Shown one piece after another: positions 1-11,700 of a stretch of DNA of 64,000 nucleotides. Under the pieces are notes generated by a model, which ran no database searches, was not told where the DNA came from, and saw nothing but the letters and a program-made list of their open reading frames with translations. The stretch lies in contig MEHQ01003403.1 in NCBI GenBank assembly GCA_008828725.1, positions 606,173 through 670,172 on the forward strand, written 5' to 3'. Numbering within the stretch: the stretch's first letter is position 1; every line of letters starts with the position of its first letter. Source of the stretch: Saccharina japonica. Its lineage: Eukaryota > Sar > Phaeophyceae > Laminariales > Laminariaceae. A program made the translations under genes and the position numbers.

Positions 1-204
1 TTGGCAAATATGAGTTTGGACGGAATTTTCGATTTATCTCTCAGCCGAGGCAGGTTGTCTGTTTTAACTTTTATTATACCGAATGAACGATGCCAGTTGT
101 GCCGCGCGCGTGGTCGTATCGCCTCCCAACTCTGATGGGTCCCTCAAAACCTAACGCCGTGGTTGAATGGGGCGTCGCAATACCGTTTCGCTTCGTGATT
201 CCAG

Positions 205-3200
205 GAAACGGCGAACACTTCCTTCAGCACCGACGGCCGAGTGCTTGTCTGCGGCACCAATGTCCCCCCCAAGACCAACGCCACCGGTGTTCTCAAGTTC
301 TTCGATGTTTACACTTCCGAGACGTCGCCGGAGCTAGGTAAGGGGGAGGGAGGTAGTCTGCCTGGGTTTATGCAATCGTGTTTTCGTTACCAACGCGTGC
401 TACGAAAGAGATATAATGTTTTGTCTGTTTTTTCCTAAATTACGGGGCTCCTTACCTTAACCCATTCAAAACTGAAAAAAAATGTCCCACACTAATTCCA
501 AGTATTTTTTCCCCCAATTCGTGGGACCAGTTCTTAAGGGGTTAACCCTAAATCGTCGGAACTTTATTATTGTGCTGCGATATTTTTCATTTTATACTTA
601 GCCCATGGGAATGGTATTGTTCATCGGGAAGCCCTTCTATTTTCCTCCAAAATCTGTTTTAGGGCGCGTTATAAAGGTCATCAAGTGATCCCCCTCGGAA
701 AAATAACAGAGCACCTCTACCATAGCATGCGTCCACCATGCGATGGTTAGAGTCGACTTGTCTTTTGGGGAGTGCTGCTGCTGCTGCTGCTGTTATTGTT
801 GTTCTCGCACTATTGCGGGGGGCCACAGCAGTACTCAGGAATAAATATGGGCTTGTAACGTTCGGGTCTTGTACACTCTTTGGTTAAACTTGCACGCACT
901 TGCAATGCTACTTGCATGCTACTTGCATTCCACTTGCAGCATTGCACGCAACTTGCATGCACTTCCATGTAAGCTTGCAGCAATTGCTTGCAAGCTTGCG
1001 TGCAACCGCCAAAAGTAGTTATAAAGTGTAGGAAATATATGATTGTTGGGCGGTGGCCCCAGTTACCGATATGTTTTGCTGGACTGGCGTTATCATCGCT
1101 GGTGTTTTCTTCGCCTTGACAACCCAGTTGAATCGACACAAGAAAGTCGTAATTGCCTGTGAAAGTGTGGCGAGCTTATCCCTTTTATCACTACATTCAT
1201 CAACTTACTTGGAATTAGAGTACGATATGATCTGCTCATTTGCAGTGGTAATTTTACTTATTTTTTCTTATCCGCAGGACGATTTAAATAGTAGCATCGA
1301 CGTCAGGGCGATTGGTGGTCCGCGATTGCAACCTATCAGATACCAGAGGGGACACAAATGCAGTCAAGGCGTTTGGCGGTATCATGCAATACACGATCAA
1401 ATGCTCCTCTTCTTATGGGTATTTGAGTAGTTGAGACGCGCGCTACGATAGTGTTAGCACTTTTTGGCTGAAATGGTTTCCGAATGATCGCGCTCCTTAT
1501 TAAAACCCAAAATCGGCGGACTTTCATTCTTGTGTTGCAATATTTCCCATTGTATTCTTAGGCCGTGGTATCGTTCATAATCCGGTACGAGTACGAGTAG
1601 CACACTTTCATTTTCCTCCAAAAACAGTTTTTGGGTGAGTTATAGAGCTCCTTAATAAGTGACCACCCTCAGAAGGCAGAAAAATCATGGTGATGCACCT
1701 CTATCGTAGCAAGCACCTAGACCGAATCGCGACATGCGCGTGCGAGTCTCTATAGCCGAATGGGTGTGTGCTACGCATATACAGTACGGGTACGAGCTCT
1801 TCATTCGTATGAGGTTCCTCTCTCGGGGAGCTCCATACCTCGCCCGATTTTGAATGAATGTTGGCGGTTCACCCCATCACCAATGCCATTTTATGTTATT
1901 TTCTTCCCATTTATTTTCTTGACCCTTCTTTTTTCTCTCTCCCTCCTATTAGTAGCCGTAATNGCATACTTGGGCCATGGGATTGTCCATCGGGCAGCAC
2001 TTTTATTTTCCTCCAAAACCTGTTTTGGGGCGCGGTATAAAGCTCCTCAATAAGTCACCACCCTCAGAAGGCAGAAACATGGCCTGTATGCAGGTGCACC
2101 TCTACCGTAGCATGCGTCCACCATGCGATGGTTGGAGTCGACTTGTCTTTTGGGGAGTGTTGCTACTGCTGTTATTATTGTTGTTCTCGCACTATTACGG
2201 GGGACCACAGCAGTCACTCAGAAACAAAATTTGGCTCGTAACGTTAGGGTCTTGAACACTCTTAGGTTAAACTTGCATGCACTTGCAATGCTACTTGCAT
2301 GCTACTTGCATTCCACTTGCAGCATTGCACGCAACTTGCATGCAAGCTTGCAGTAATTGCTTGCAAGCTTGCGTGCAACCGCCAAAAATATTTGGAAAGT
2401 GTAGGAAATATATGATTGTTGGGCGGTGGCCCCAGTTACCGATATGTTTTGCTGGGCTGGCGTTATCATCGCTGGTGCTTTCTTCGCCTTGACAACCCAG
2501 TTGGATCGACACAAGGACATAATTGCCTACGGAAGAGTGCTGAGCATATCCTTTTTATAACTACATTCATCAACTTACTTGGGATTAGAGTACCATATTA
2601 TTTGCAGTGGTAAAATTGTGCATTTTTTCCCATCCGCCGGGCGACTGAAACAGCATGAAAAGTCAGGGCGTTTGGTGGTCCGCGATTGCAACCTATCAGG
2701 TACCGGAGGGAACGTAAATGCAGTCAAGGCGTTTGGCGGTATCATACAATACATTTTTGAGTGCATCTTCTTCTGGGTATTTCTAGAGCGAATCGCGACA
2801 TGCGCTTGCGAGAATATAGCCGAATGGGCGTGTGCTACGTATGTACAATACGGGTAGCTCATATTTTTTCTAAGGCCCCTCGCTCGGGGAGCTCCATACC
2901 TCGCCCGATTTTGAATGAATATGTGCGGTTCACCCCATCACCAATGCCATTTTATGTTATTTTCTTCCCATTTATTTTCTTGACCCTTCTTTTTTCTCTC
3001 TCCCTCCTATTAGTAGCCGTAACTCAACCCGGGGTCACGTAGCAGTTTCTCCTCCCCCCTATACCCACTACAGTTAGGCCAACGAATAATATCATAAAAC
3101 ACAACTGGGATTCCAAGGATAAGGCATGCCTTTTAATGCGTATGCCTTACTGGGTGATTCCTCAACCAAACATGCCCTTATCGTGGGACGGCTCAATTAT

Positions 3201-6200
3201 GTCGCAGGTCACCATTACGAGGGAACATACTAACCTGAACCAATTGTGGTAGGTAAACAGAGGGGGATATTGTTTTTTTCAGTGGGTCCATCGTGGGTTC
3301 TGATCACTACTTACTACATTAGCCCCCCCGTATTAGACGGTACTACGGTACAGTGCAGTACAGTACAGTACATGGCGGTGCAAGAGGGCACGGTACGGTA
3401 GGATGTAGAATGTGCCCGACGCCGAAAGTACGAACACGTTCCTTGGCGTTCTCCATACATCGAAAACACGTTGCTCTTCGCGTTGATCACTGCTTACTTC
3501 ATTAGCCCCCCCGGATAGACGGTACTACAGTACAGTACAGTACATGGCGGTGCAAGAGGGCACGGTACGGTAGGATGTAGAATGTGCCTGTCGCCAAAAG
3601 CACGAACACGTGCCTTGGCGTTCTTCACGCATCGAAAACACGTTGTTCTTCGCGTTGCTCATTCACACCCGGTCGGTCTTGTCGCAGAGGTGAACGCAGC
3701 GCCCGATGCCAGCGTGGGTCGGGTGGTGTGGCACCCCCAGACCAACCAGATCATCTGCAGCACGTCGGCGGGGGGGGTTCGTGTCATGTACGACCCGGCC
3801 ATCAGCGACAAGGGGGCGATGCTATCGGCGGGGAGGTCGCACAGCCGGCTCAACACCAACATGTTCCTTCCCAAGCATGCGGTACGGTTTGTTTCTGTTC
3901 GGTTCTGTTGGGTTCGGTTCGGTTCGCTTTACGGCACGATTTGGTGAACATCGTTGTGCCACTCGTTTCGGTAATATAAGAACCGTTTCATATTCATATT
4001 TCGGGGTGAACGCTAACGCAAGGGCCATTTTGTATTCATATTAATGGGTGAACGCTGCTTAAATTTCCGGACAAAGTGGTATGTGAGATGTCTTCATAGG
4101 ATGGACAGAACGTACGAGCAGAAGTCTGTGATTGCCCCCCCCCCTCTTTTAGTCCGCCTCACTAGCGGTGCTTAGTAGGATGCAGCTCACCTTGAATGCG
4201 ACTCGTCCGACATTCAGGGTGCTTCACGATCGGTGCAAGCAATGTCTGCCTAGTCGTTGAAAACCCGAGGTGCTCTGTCCCGACATTGTAGGGGTGGGAG
4301 GGTCTATGGTCATACGACTACGGCCATGCATGGCATGAGTACACCCTTCTAATAGGCGTACGTGTTCGCTTTGGGACACTCGCGTGTACCGGTATGATGC
4401 TTTGCTGTTATTTTGTGATGATGTACGAAGTATGTCCTGTGGTCACACCCTCGAAGGGCGTTGCTGCGATGGTAGTTTTTTTCTCGAGCGCTTTACTGTA
4501 CGAGTATTGTAGCACCAGGCAGGCAGTCAACCTCGCGTGTCCTATGTTGGGGGATGCGATACCCTCTTGGCACTACTGCGTGCCGCCTCTGACGTGCAAC
4601 ATCTAACACATCGGACAGATCAGATAGATCATGATCTACTATAGATGATCTAGGTCCTGACCTGCCTTTGTGAAATGTTGTGCAGGATTTGGATAGTACA
4701 TATCCAACCCAGAAAACATGTGCTACGGTAGATCATGCGGATTATACGGCTCCCACCCGGCAACATGAGCTAGATCATACAGATCATAGACCATACAGAT
4801 CATACAAGATCGGGAATATATATGCTTGGAAGATCTAGAGCATGAAGTGGGAATGATCTATATGATATGTCCGAGATGTGCAACATTTTGGGGGCTTATC
4901 CCACTTTTACCCTGCCAAATCCCGTTCGGTTACGTACACCAAAGGCTCGGTGTTGACCTCTGCATCACATGGTTCGTGTTTTAGAACTCCACCCACTTTT
5001 TTGAGGACATAATCACTTGTAATCGACTATTAATATGATAAATTTTTGCAGCATCTAGTAAGAAGTTTTGACATGCGTAGCCCCTCGACCCTTCTTTATG
5101 TCTTCGTCTGGTGCTTGTTGTTGATGCGCTGGCCCTGGTGCAATAGGTGGGTGAGGTGTACGCGCCACACGCCCTCCCCATGTACCGCGAGGAGCAGAAC
5201 TCTAAGAAGAGGAAGGAGAGGAGTGACAGGAAGGACCCCGTCCGAAGCAAGAAGCCGGACCCTCCGGTAAGTATCATGGGGCTGTTGGCTGTTGGCTTAC
5301 TAGACGCCGCCGACTAGCTATTAGTTGGCTAAGTTTTACAGCTGCAGCTAGTTGCGTGCGGTAATTTGCTGTATCATATCCAACTGGCGCGTGTTGTGAC
5401 TCGAAAGGGCGTGTGTTTTGTTGATTGAAAACACCAAAATAGCCACATAGTCAGTTAGTTGGCTTCCCTCACCAACCAACTTATCCAACTAATAGTATGT
5501 ACCAGGTACCGAACAAAGCTGTAGGGAGCTATTCATAGACTCAATTACGTGGCACCGCGCACGAGTGCGAGGGCATCACTTGGCATCCCTACGTCTCCAT
5601 GGCGTAACCAAGCGTATCGCCTTCATGCCCCAGGCCTACCCACTCCTTTATCGTCAGCAGGGTTTGACCTCATGCGACCTGCAACCAAAATGCACCCCGA
5701 TCGCTAATCTTTGTATTGTAATGCGTTTGGCCAATCTGGCACGCCCCGTTTCTCCTGCGCTACGTACAGATGCCCGGCCGCGGCGTGCAGGGGCGAATCA
5801 GCTCGTCCAACAACTTCCACCAGTACGTGCTCAAGGAGCACCTCGTCTCCCAGAAGAACTTGCTGCACGAGGTGAGAACAGCCCGATGGTCGTTTTTGAT
5901 GGTCGTTTTCGGTCGTCATTTTCGATGGTCGTTTTCGGTCGTCATTTTCGATGGTCGTTTTCGGTCGTCATTTTCGATGGTCGTTTTCGATTGTCGTTTT
6001 CGATTGTCCTTTTCTATCATCATAGTCGCTCCGAATGCGGGGGTGGGGTACTTCTGCGCGCGCTTAATGCCTTCGGGGCGCGGCTACTCTGCTCTGCAGA
6101 CGGGAAAAACCACCGTAGAGGAGATAGGGCATACTTGAATAGCTCTCGCTAGGTAGGAACTTGCACCGGTGGATATGGATATTCATAATTATACTGTCGG

Positions 6201-6642
6201 CAACTATATGCGTTGGTGGAAGGCAGTGAAAATCGTTTTTCACCGGAGGTTTTGATCGGACAGCGCGAATCTCCGGCTTCACATGTTGTATTATACCTGG
6301 TAGGATCTCCGGTTCCGCCCAGCTAAAAACGGGCCCTTGCATTGTTTTTAGGCAGCAGTGCTACAGTAATTAGCCACTCGTTTCGTTGGTGACATTGGTG
6401 AATTTCGAGCCCGCACGCCTCTTTATCGTTGCCTCCGTATCGATCGCTGTATGATATCTGTGTGCGTGCAGGACCCGCGGGAGGAGCTCCTCAAGTACGA
6501 CGAGGAGACGAAGAAGGACAAGGAGTTCTTGGGGTCGGCGTACGAGCAGTCGCAGCCCAAGGGGGGCGGCATGTTCCACCGTACGCTGGAGGAGGAAGAG
6601 GAAGACTTCAAGGATGCGCAGAGAAAGCTCTTGGATACGTGA
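205..6642 (+). CDS. WDR70: WDR70-like WD40-repeat protein, C-terminal part (5' end outside window)
   Basis: Five exons: 205-337, 3688-3881, 5147-5266, 5770-5871 and 6472-6642 (stop TGA). Splice phases 1,0,0,0 close without a stop and give 239 residues. The first exon reads as a WD40 blade (NTSFSTDGRVLVCGT, then LKFFDVYT). The second carries VVWHPQTNQIICSTSAGGV and MYDPAISDKGAMLS. The third has APHALPMYREE followed by a Lys/Arg-rich run ending in KKPDPP. The fourth starts PGRGVQGRISSS. The last is acidic (EEEEEDFKDAQRKLLDT). This order (last blades, 'PHALPM(F/Y)RE', basic stretch, 'PGRGGR', charged tail) is the one I know from WDR70, a nuclear WD40 protein linked to DNA-damage response and chromatin in animals and yeast. 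The third exon could instead start at 5156 (AG before GTGTAC), dropping three residues. The start codon and most of the propeller lie upstream of the window. The first intron (3,350 bp) is full of duplications. Confidence 0.88.
454..545 (-). repeat. MITE-like element, TTAACCCCTT family, copy 1
   Basis: Minus-strand copy of the family best seen at 53149-53245. It starts TTAACCCCTTAAGAACTGGT and carries the core TACTTGGAATTAGTGT, then TTTTGAATGGGTTAAGG. It lies in the first WDR70 intron of the window. Confidence 0.65.
594..3022. repeat. Imperfect 1.37-kb tandem duplication in WDR70 intron, junction at the single N
   Basis: Unit 1 spans 594-1962 and unit 2 spans 1964-3022, with an ambiguous base at 1963. 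Aligned landmarks: 'catgcgtccaccatgcgatg' at about 727 and 2107; the run of TTGCATGC repeats at about 900-1000 and 2275-2370; 'atcaacttacttgg' at about 1199 and 2569; the block ending 'cctattagtagccgtaa' at about 1960 and 3020. Unit 2 lacks roughly 300 bp around the position of 1440-1740. Confidence 0.8.
2940..3075 (-). mobile_element. SINE 3'-end fragment
   Basis: The plus strand reads tagtagccgtaactcaaccc then ggggtcac, the complement of the SINE 3' end, preceded by the pyrimidine-rich complement of its tail. A second truncated copy sits at about 1885-1962 in the duplicated unit. Confidence 0.5.
3301..3657. repeat. Two-copy tandem repeat of about 180 bp upstream of WDR70 second exon
   Basis: Copy 1 (3301-3485) and copy 2 (3486-3657) share 'catggcggtgcaagagggca', 'cggtacggtaggatgtagaa' and 'catcgaaaacacgttg' in the same order. 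Copy 2 ends about 30 bp before the AG acceptor at 3686-3687, so the duplication carries branch-point-region sequence. Confidence 0.8.
4304..4353 (+). repeat. Short dispersed repeat 'ggtcatacgactacggccat', copy 1
   Basis: TCTATGGTCATACGACTACG then GCCATGCATGGCATGAGTACACCC. Further copies: 7718-7768, 13220-13265 and, shortened, 51978-52008. All four are followed by a C-rich run. GGTCAT...ATGGCC-like symmetry and CATGCATG are internal palindromes. Confidence 0.75.
4597..4880 (+). repeat. GATC-rich repeat element, copy 1
   Basis: A region dense in AGATCATAC/AGATC motifs. Its ends are imperfect inverted repeats: left ACACATCGGACAGATCAGAT; right, as reverse complement, GCACATCTCGGACATATCAT. Part of it (4681-4775) matches the complement of 37852-37945. 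It lies in the WDR70 intron 3882-5146. Confidence 0.6.
5885..6020 (+). repeat. Minisatellite, about 26-bp unit
   Basis: Tandem copies of 'gatggtcgttttcggtcgtc' plus 'attttc', about five units with decay at the 3' end. It lies in the intron following the WDR70 exon 5770-5871. Confidence 0.85.
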
Positions 6643-8743
6643 TAAAAGCAGTGGTAGATGAGGCTGCTATTGCTGTAGGTCGAGGTGGTGCTGTCATTGG
6701 GACGCTTGTGGGAGGCTGATCGCGAATGGAAAAACAAAATATCGCGATTGGTAAAATTGGGCAAAACGTGAATCGTGGGCAGCCTCCAGCTCAGACAACA
6801 TTTGGCGCTTCTCGTGTCTTTATGGCAACTCGAGCTATTATTAATAGTAGCCTTGCCTTCACGTGTTCTCATCGCAAGTTATCTTGGATGTGTAAAAAGG
6901 TTAACGTGGGCAGCCGCCAGCTCATACTCGTACGATGTTCGGCCGTTCTTGTGTTTGTGTGCCATTTCTCGAGCTATCGATAGCCTTGACTTCAAGTGTT
7001 TCTTTGCAAGTTTTCTGGGAGGAGTGAAGACGCTATTAATAATAACGTGGACAGCCGCCAGCTCCCAGCTCAGACGATGTTCCGCGCTTCCCGCGTCTAG
7101 GGGCCAACTCGAGTTATGTATAGCCTTACCTTCTCGCGTTTCATCGGAAGTCATCTCGGAAATTATCCGGGCATGAGAGACCAGGCCGATTGTGTTCTGT
7201 GTGTCTCAGGGCATGACGGGGCTGCTTATTTTGCTCTGTGTTTCGGACGTGGCGTTGCCGTCGCGTACGGGGTGGTATGGAAAAAAGCCGATGAGCCCCT
7301 AACGCCACCATTGGATGGTGCACCAACTGCAGAGTAGACCACGCCACTACTACTGTATAGCTCCAACAAACCATCGTGTGTGAATAAAAACCTGGGACCT
7401 GGTATTTCTAGTTTACTGACTACTGCAGTGGCGATACGAGCTCCATTTATTCCACCTCTGAAACAAATAATCCATTGTACAGCAGTACCTCAAGAGACAA
7501 TCCCGCTCCCCGCAGGCCGGTTGGGTCCCTCTTTCAATTACGGCCAATCGAGCAGCTATTGTGCGAGCCCATGGATCGGCGAGAGACACGTGGGTGTTCA
7601 GGACACCATTTTGCAAAACTTCTGTCATTTTAATAAAGTTTAATTGAGAGCGACGTCCCGCGAACCGTTTGCGGGGGAGGGTTGACCAACGTCGGCAAAG
7701 CAAAGGCCTTACCTGCGAGGGTCTATGGTCATGACTACGGCCATGCATGAAAATGAAGTACACCCCCCCCCGGCCCCCGCCCCCGCCAACACGCCTCCAC
7801 GCTCAGCGACAAGCACCTCTCACGGCGTACAAAATGCATTCACCCGGAACGCTGCTTGCGACGTCTCAACTTCGCCGGAAACGTTACGAGTATTGACAAC
7901 AGACACATCGAAAAATACTGGGATCTGTTGCACCTGGTACATACGCACTACGAACAACTAGAGGTCGGGAACTCGGGCACTGGTCTAGCCTTGGTCTGCT
8001 CCTTCTTAGCGCTTCGCTTGGTGTCTCGTGGGGCCTTGCTTGCTTTCTTCTTCCCCGCTCCAATTTTGCGCCCCCTTGGCGCGGGAGGGTCATCTAACGA
8101 GCCCAGCGCGGGACGAGAGGCAAGGCAATGTTCACGAAAAACATCCAACAGGGAGGGAGGGAGGTTGTCGTTACGCTTTCTACCATGGGTGTGGGCGAAA
8201 GGAAGCCTCCTGAGTGTACTATGAACTCCCGCCCAGAAGACGACTATACTCGTACATGATGATAATGATGTGTGTTCATATTATTACGGGGGACCATAGT
8301 AAATAGGACCAAATATTGTTAGCAATATTAGGAAAATATTTAGGTTTTTGTGTATACCGCAGGTCCGATTAACTATGGTCCTCCGTAATAGCTTGTTTCC
8401 CTCTAATCTAGCCCGTGGTCACAAAAAACAGGGTAAAAAGAAGCGTGCGGGTGGGAGAAGAAGAGACAAGCACAAGATAGTACGCGCACCGCAGTACCAG
8501 TACGCAAGAGGAAACGGTACCGCGGACTCTCACTTCCCAACTTATTACATACCAGGAAAATATCTATGGTACATAACGTACGCACGTACCCCCGAAAATA
8601 TATATCGCGACAAGAAAAAAAAGTGTCAAACCGGGGTCTCTGGAAAAAACAAGCTGAAAAAAATTAGAAATACAAATTGTCAGGAGAAACGCTCTACAAA
8701 TACGTTAGTGAGAGTGTGTACGGAGGGGGCTGTGGAACTGGTA
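6643..8743. other. Intergenic region between convergent WDR70 and Derlin 3' ends
   Basis: Holds three diverged copies of a unit of about 140 bp (6769-6904, 6905-7046, 7047-7160), each starting GTGG(G/A)CAGCC and containing a CTCGAG(C/T)TAT block. It also has a palindrome-containing short repeat near 7718-7768 and a MITE-like element at 8281-8390. Open frames here look like chance. No convincing gene seen. Confidence 0.6.
8281..8390. repeat. MITE-like element, TTACGGGGGACC family, copy 1
   Basis: Terminal inverted repeats: left TATTACGGGGGACCATAGTA, right (reverse complement) TATTACGGAGGACCATAGTT, extending to GGACC on both sides (about 29 bp). The total length is 110 bp with an A/T-rich centre. 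It lies in the gap between the WDR70 and Derlin 3' ends. The ends could reflect TA target sites, as in Tc1/mariner-type elements. Confidence 0.75.
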
Positions 8744-11700
8744 CTACTTCTGCTGTGTGTATCTGATGCACCCACCATCACCAGACGATTCCATGAAGTT
8801 AGGGTTGTCCCCGCCATCCAAACGCCGCTTCATCCACGCCGGAGCTCCCAGGCGGCGTTTGGCCCCCATGAGCGGGTGCACCACGGTGAAAAAGTGGTAC
8901 ACGTGGCCGCACAAAATGCCCACGAGATGAGGGATGGCCGCCATGGGCTGCCCCTCCTCCTGCAGCACGGCAGCTGTTGGCAAGAACGATTGGCGGCAGT
9001 CGAACGGTGACATAGCGTTACAATTGAAGAGCGAAAAAAATCCGGCAGGAATTAGATGAAAAACGGTTAAGAAACGTTGCCGTATGTCGCGGGTTGTTCA
9101 AGTGTGCTAATGGTATAATCGTAAGGGTAATTCTTAACGAACGCAACGAAAATCACGATTCATGGCATGTGCAAATTGGCGTTATGTCACGTTTTCAAAA
9201 ACAAAATCACGTTTTTGTCCATCAATGTTATTGATGTTTTCAAAACATTTCAGAATTACGATTCGTGACAAAAGTATCAAGATTGGTGAAAGTGTCACGT
9301 GTTTTTGTCACGAATGGTAACTTTTTTTTTGTTAATTAGGAATGATCCTATTACCAGTAAATGAGACAGACCACGCCCTGCATTCACGCCAAAAAATATT
9401 TGTACGGGCTCGCTGTCGCCTTGTGCATTGTGCGTCGAGCGTCTAAAGTATGCATGACAAATCTAACGGCGTACACCATGCTTGACTCAAAAAGGTTCAG
9501 CGCTGCCGCACTTTGAGCTATCCACCCTCGAGACAAGCAAAATTATGTCTCTAAAGTACCGGCCAGTCTAATAAGAAACTGGTATACTGGTCTAGTAACG
9601 CTGGGTTTCTTATATAAGAAAGGGCGTCCTCAATTCTAACTTCAGTATAACCTCTCCAGATTTGTTTTCCCTCTGAAAAATTCAGGCTGGGTTTCTTGTT
9701 GGGTTCGTTCTTACGACTGACTTCTCATGACAGGGCCGGTAGTGTACCACAGGCACGACCAACATGCTCGAGATAGCTTTGCCTCCCACTCTCACGGCCA
9801 CAGTGGTTTTGCGAAATACAACTTGCATACCAACCAAATTGAGCCCCTCTGTTCTTTCTTCGCCCCTGAAAGCAAGCATCCTTTAGCAAGGGCAAGCACA
9901 CAAAATGCGTCCACAGCAATCTGATGCGTCAGAGCAAAAGGGCAAACACACAAAATGAGTCCAGAGCTACCTGATACCTAAAATGTTGATGGCCGCAAAA
10001 TCGTGGTCTCACCTCCCATCTGCGCGAATGGCAGCGTCCACATGGGAATCCTGAGGAACTGGAACTGCACCTGGCCCAGAGGGTCCATCCTGCGTTCGTC
10101 ACAAGCAACGCACACAAAACGTTTGTTAATGAGCGAGAACACCCGCCGGGAGGATTCTGCTAGGGCACCGCCCGAGAGAGTTCACCTGGTATCGTATTAA
10201 CAATAGTTCTCACTTGTGGTGGAAGGCAGTAAAATCGACAGCAGAGTGATCGATGAGTCCGTTGCAAGCTCTCACATTAACGGCCGTGTACCCGAAATTG
10301 CACGCCATGTGCCCTCGAAAGCACGCAAATTGAACGCCGTATACACGCAAACTAAACGCAATGTGCCCATGCAAGAGCCCAAATGAAACGACGTGTACCC
10401 CCAAGTACACGTCATGCACCCTTCCAAGCGCTCAAATTACACACCATGCACCCGAAGATACAACTCGTGTACCCGCGTTATCGACTAAAGCCCACGCCAC
10501 TCAGCAGAGGCCAGTGGAAAGTAGACCATAGCAGCGGCTGTTGAGCGTCGCGGGTCCTAAACGAGCGGCTGCTTGCATTGTGCGTACAGAAAGTATGTGA
10601 AATGTGATTGTATTTTTATGGTCATGTTTAAATCATCCCTTTTATTTCCAGCTTAACTCGTAAGAGTATTTTACCCTCTACAGCTTCCCGGATAAGCCTA
10701 CAGAGCAAACAAAAACGCTCTTGAACACGCTAGGTCCCATCACCGTCCTTTCGCCAGGCCTGGTCTTGTGGCCCGGCCTGGTTCGTTGTATACATGGTAG
10801 TTGTTATTTTCTTGTTTGGCTTGTGTTATTGGGTTTTCGTACCCGGTACGTTGGCACCTAATTTGCTTACCTAACTTAATTTTCTATCATTTCGGTTTCC
10901 TCAGTCATGCAATCTGTGACCACATGATTTGTATCTCTTTCGCACATAGGATGAAGAAGCAGGATTGACACTGGGTGTACCGATATTCGGTATATCCTGT
11001 GGAAGCGTTGACACCACGAATCAACGAAAGAAGTAGCTAGTATATGTGAGGCGGAAAGCACAGAACTGTTCTCAAACTTCGAGGGCCACCGTGGACTGCA
11101 GTAGCCTGCTCTTCGCATGCATTTCAATTAGGGATACCCTTCGCCCACAGCAACCCACGGTGTTTGCCAGGCTACATGTTTTGTTTTCCTCACCTTGCAG
11201 AGACATAGGTGTGTGCAGCCACCATGGGAGTGGACAGGAAGGGCATGCCGATCAACGGACCCAGCATCAGCAGCAGGGAACCCTGACAAACAAAAATATG
11301 TTGTAAAAACGGACGGCGAATGTTTTGACGTTCAAGCTGCTGCGGCCGCGGTCTCGTATGCGTCGATGCGAACCGTACACTCGTATACCTGGGAATAAAA
11401 AGCTGCCACTGCTGCTGCTGCTGCTGCTGCTGTGTTGCTGCTACCATCGTAAATACTCGTAGCTGGTTGAGGACAGCGCATGTCTTAAGCTACGAGTGCT
11501 TTTGGACAAGCCGAAAATAATCGTTTTTCTCCAAACCAAAACCCGCATGCGACCAGCACGCATCACAATCCGCAAAAGGGTCTACAGGCAAAGGCATCAC
11601 AACAAAATCAACCGGACCCACGTAGGAAAGACATACAACCTGTCGTACATAGATGGGGGAAACAAGAAGAAACGGTGGCCGAGATGCAAGACGCCTCCTA

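Noticed and set aside
8348-9010. 220-codon plus-strand open frame
   Set aside because: Its last third is the antisense of the firmly identified last Derlin exon; the rest is low-complexity basic sequence without motifs.
9725-9900. Minus-strand open stretch between Derlin exons
   Set aside because: The flanking exons (10013-10089 and 8744-8973) join directly at phase 1 and give an uninterrupted Derlin sequence, so no exon is needed here.
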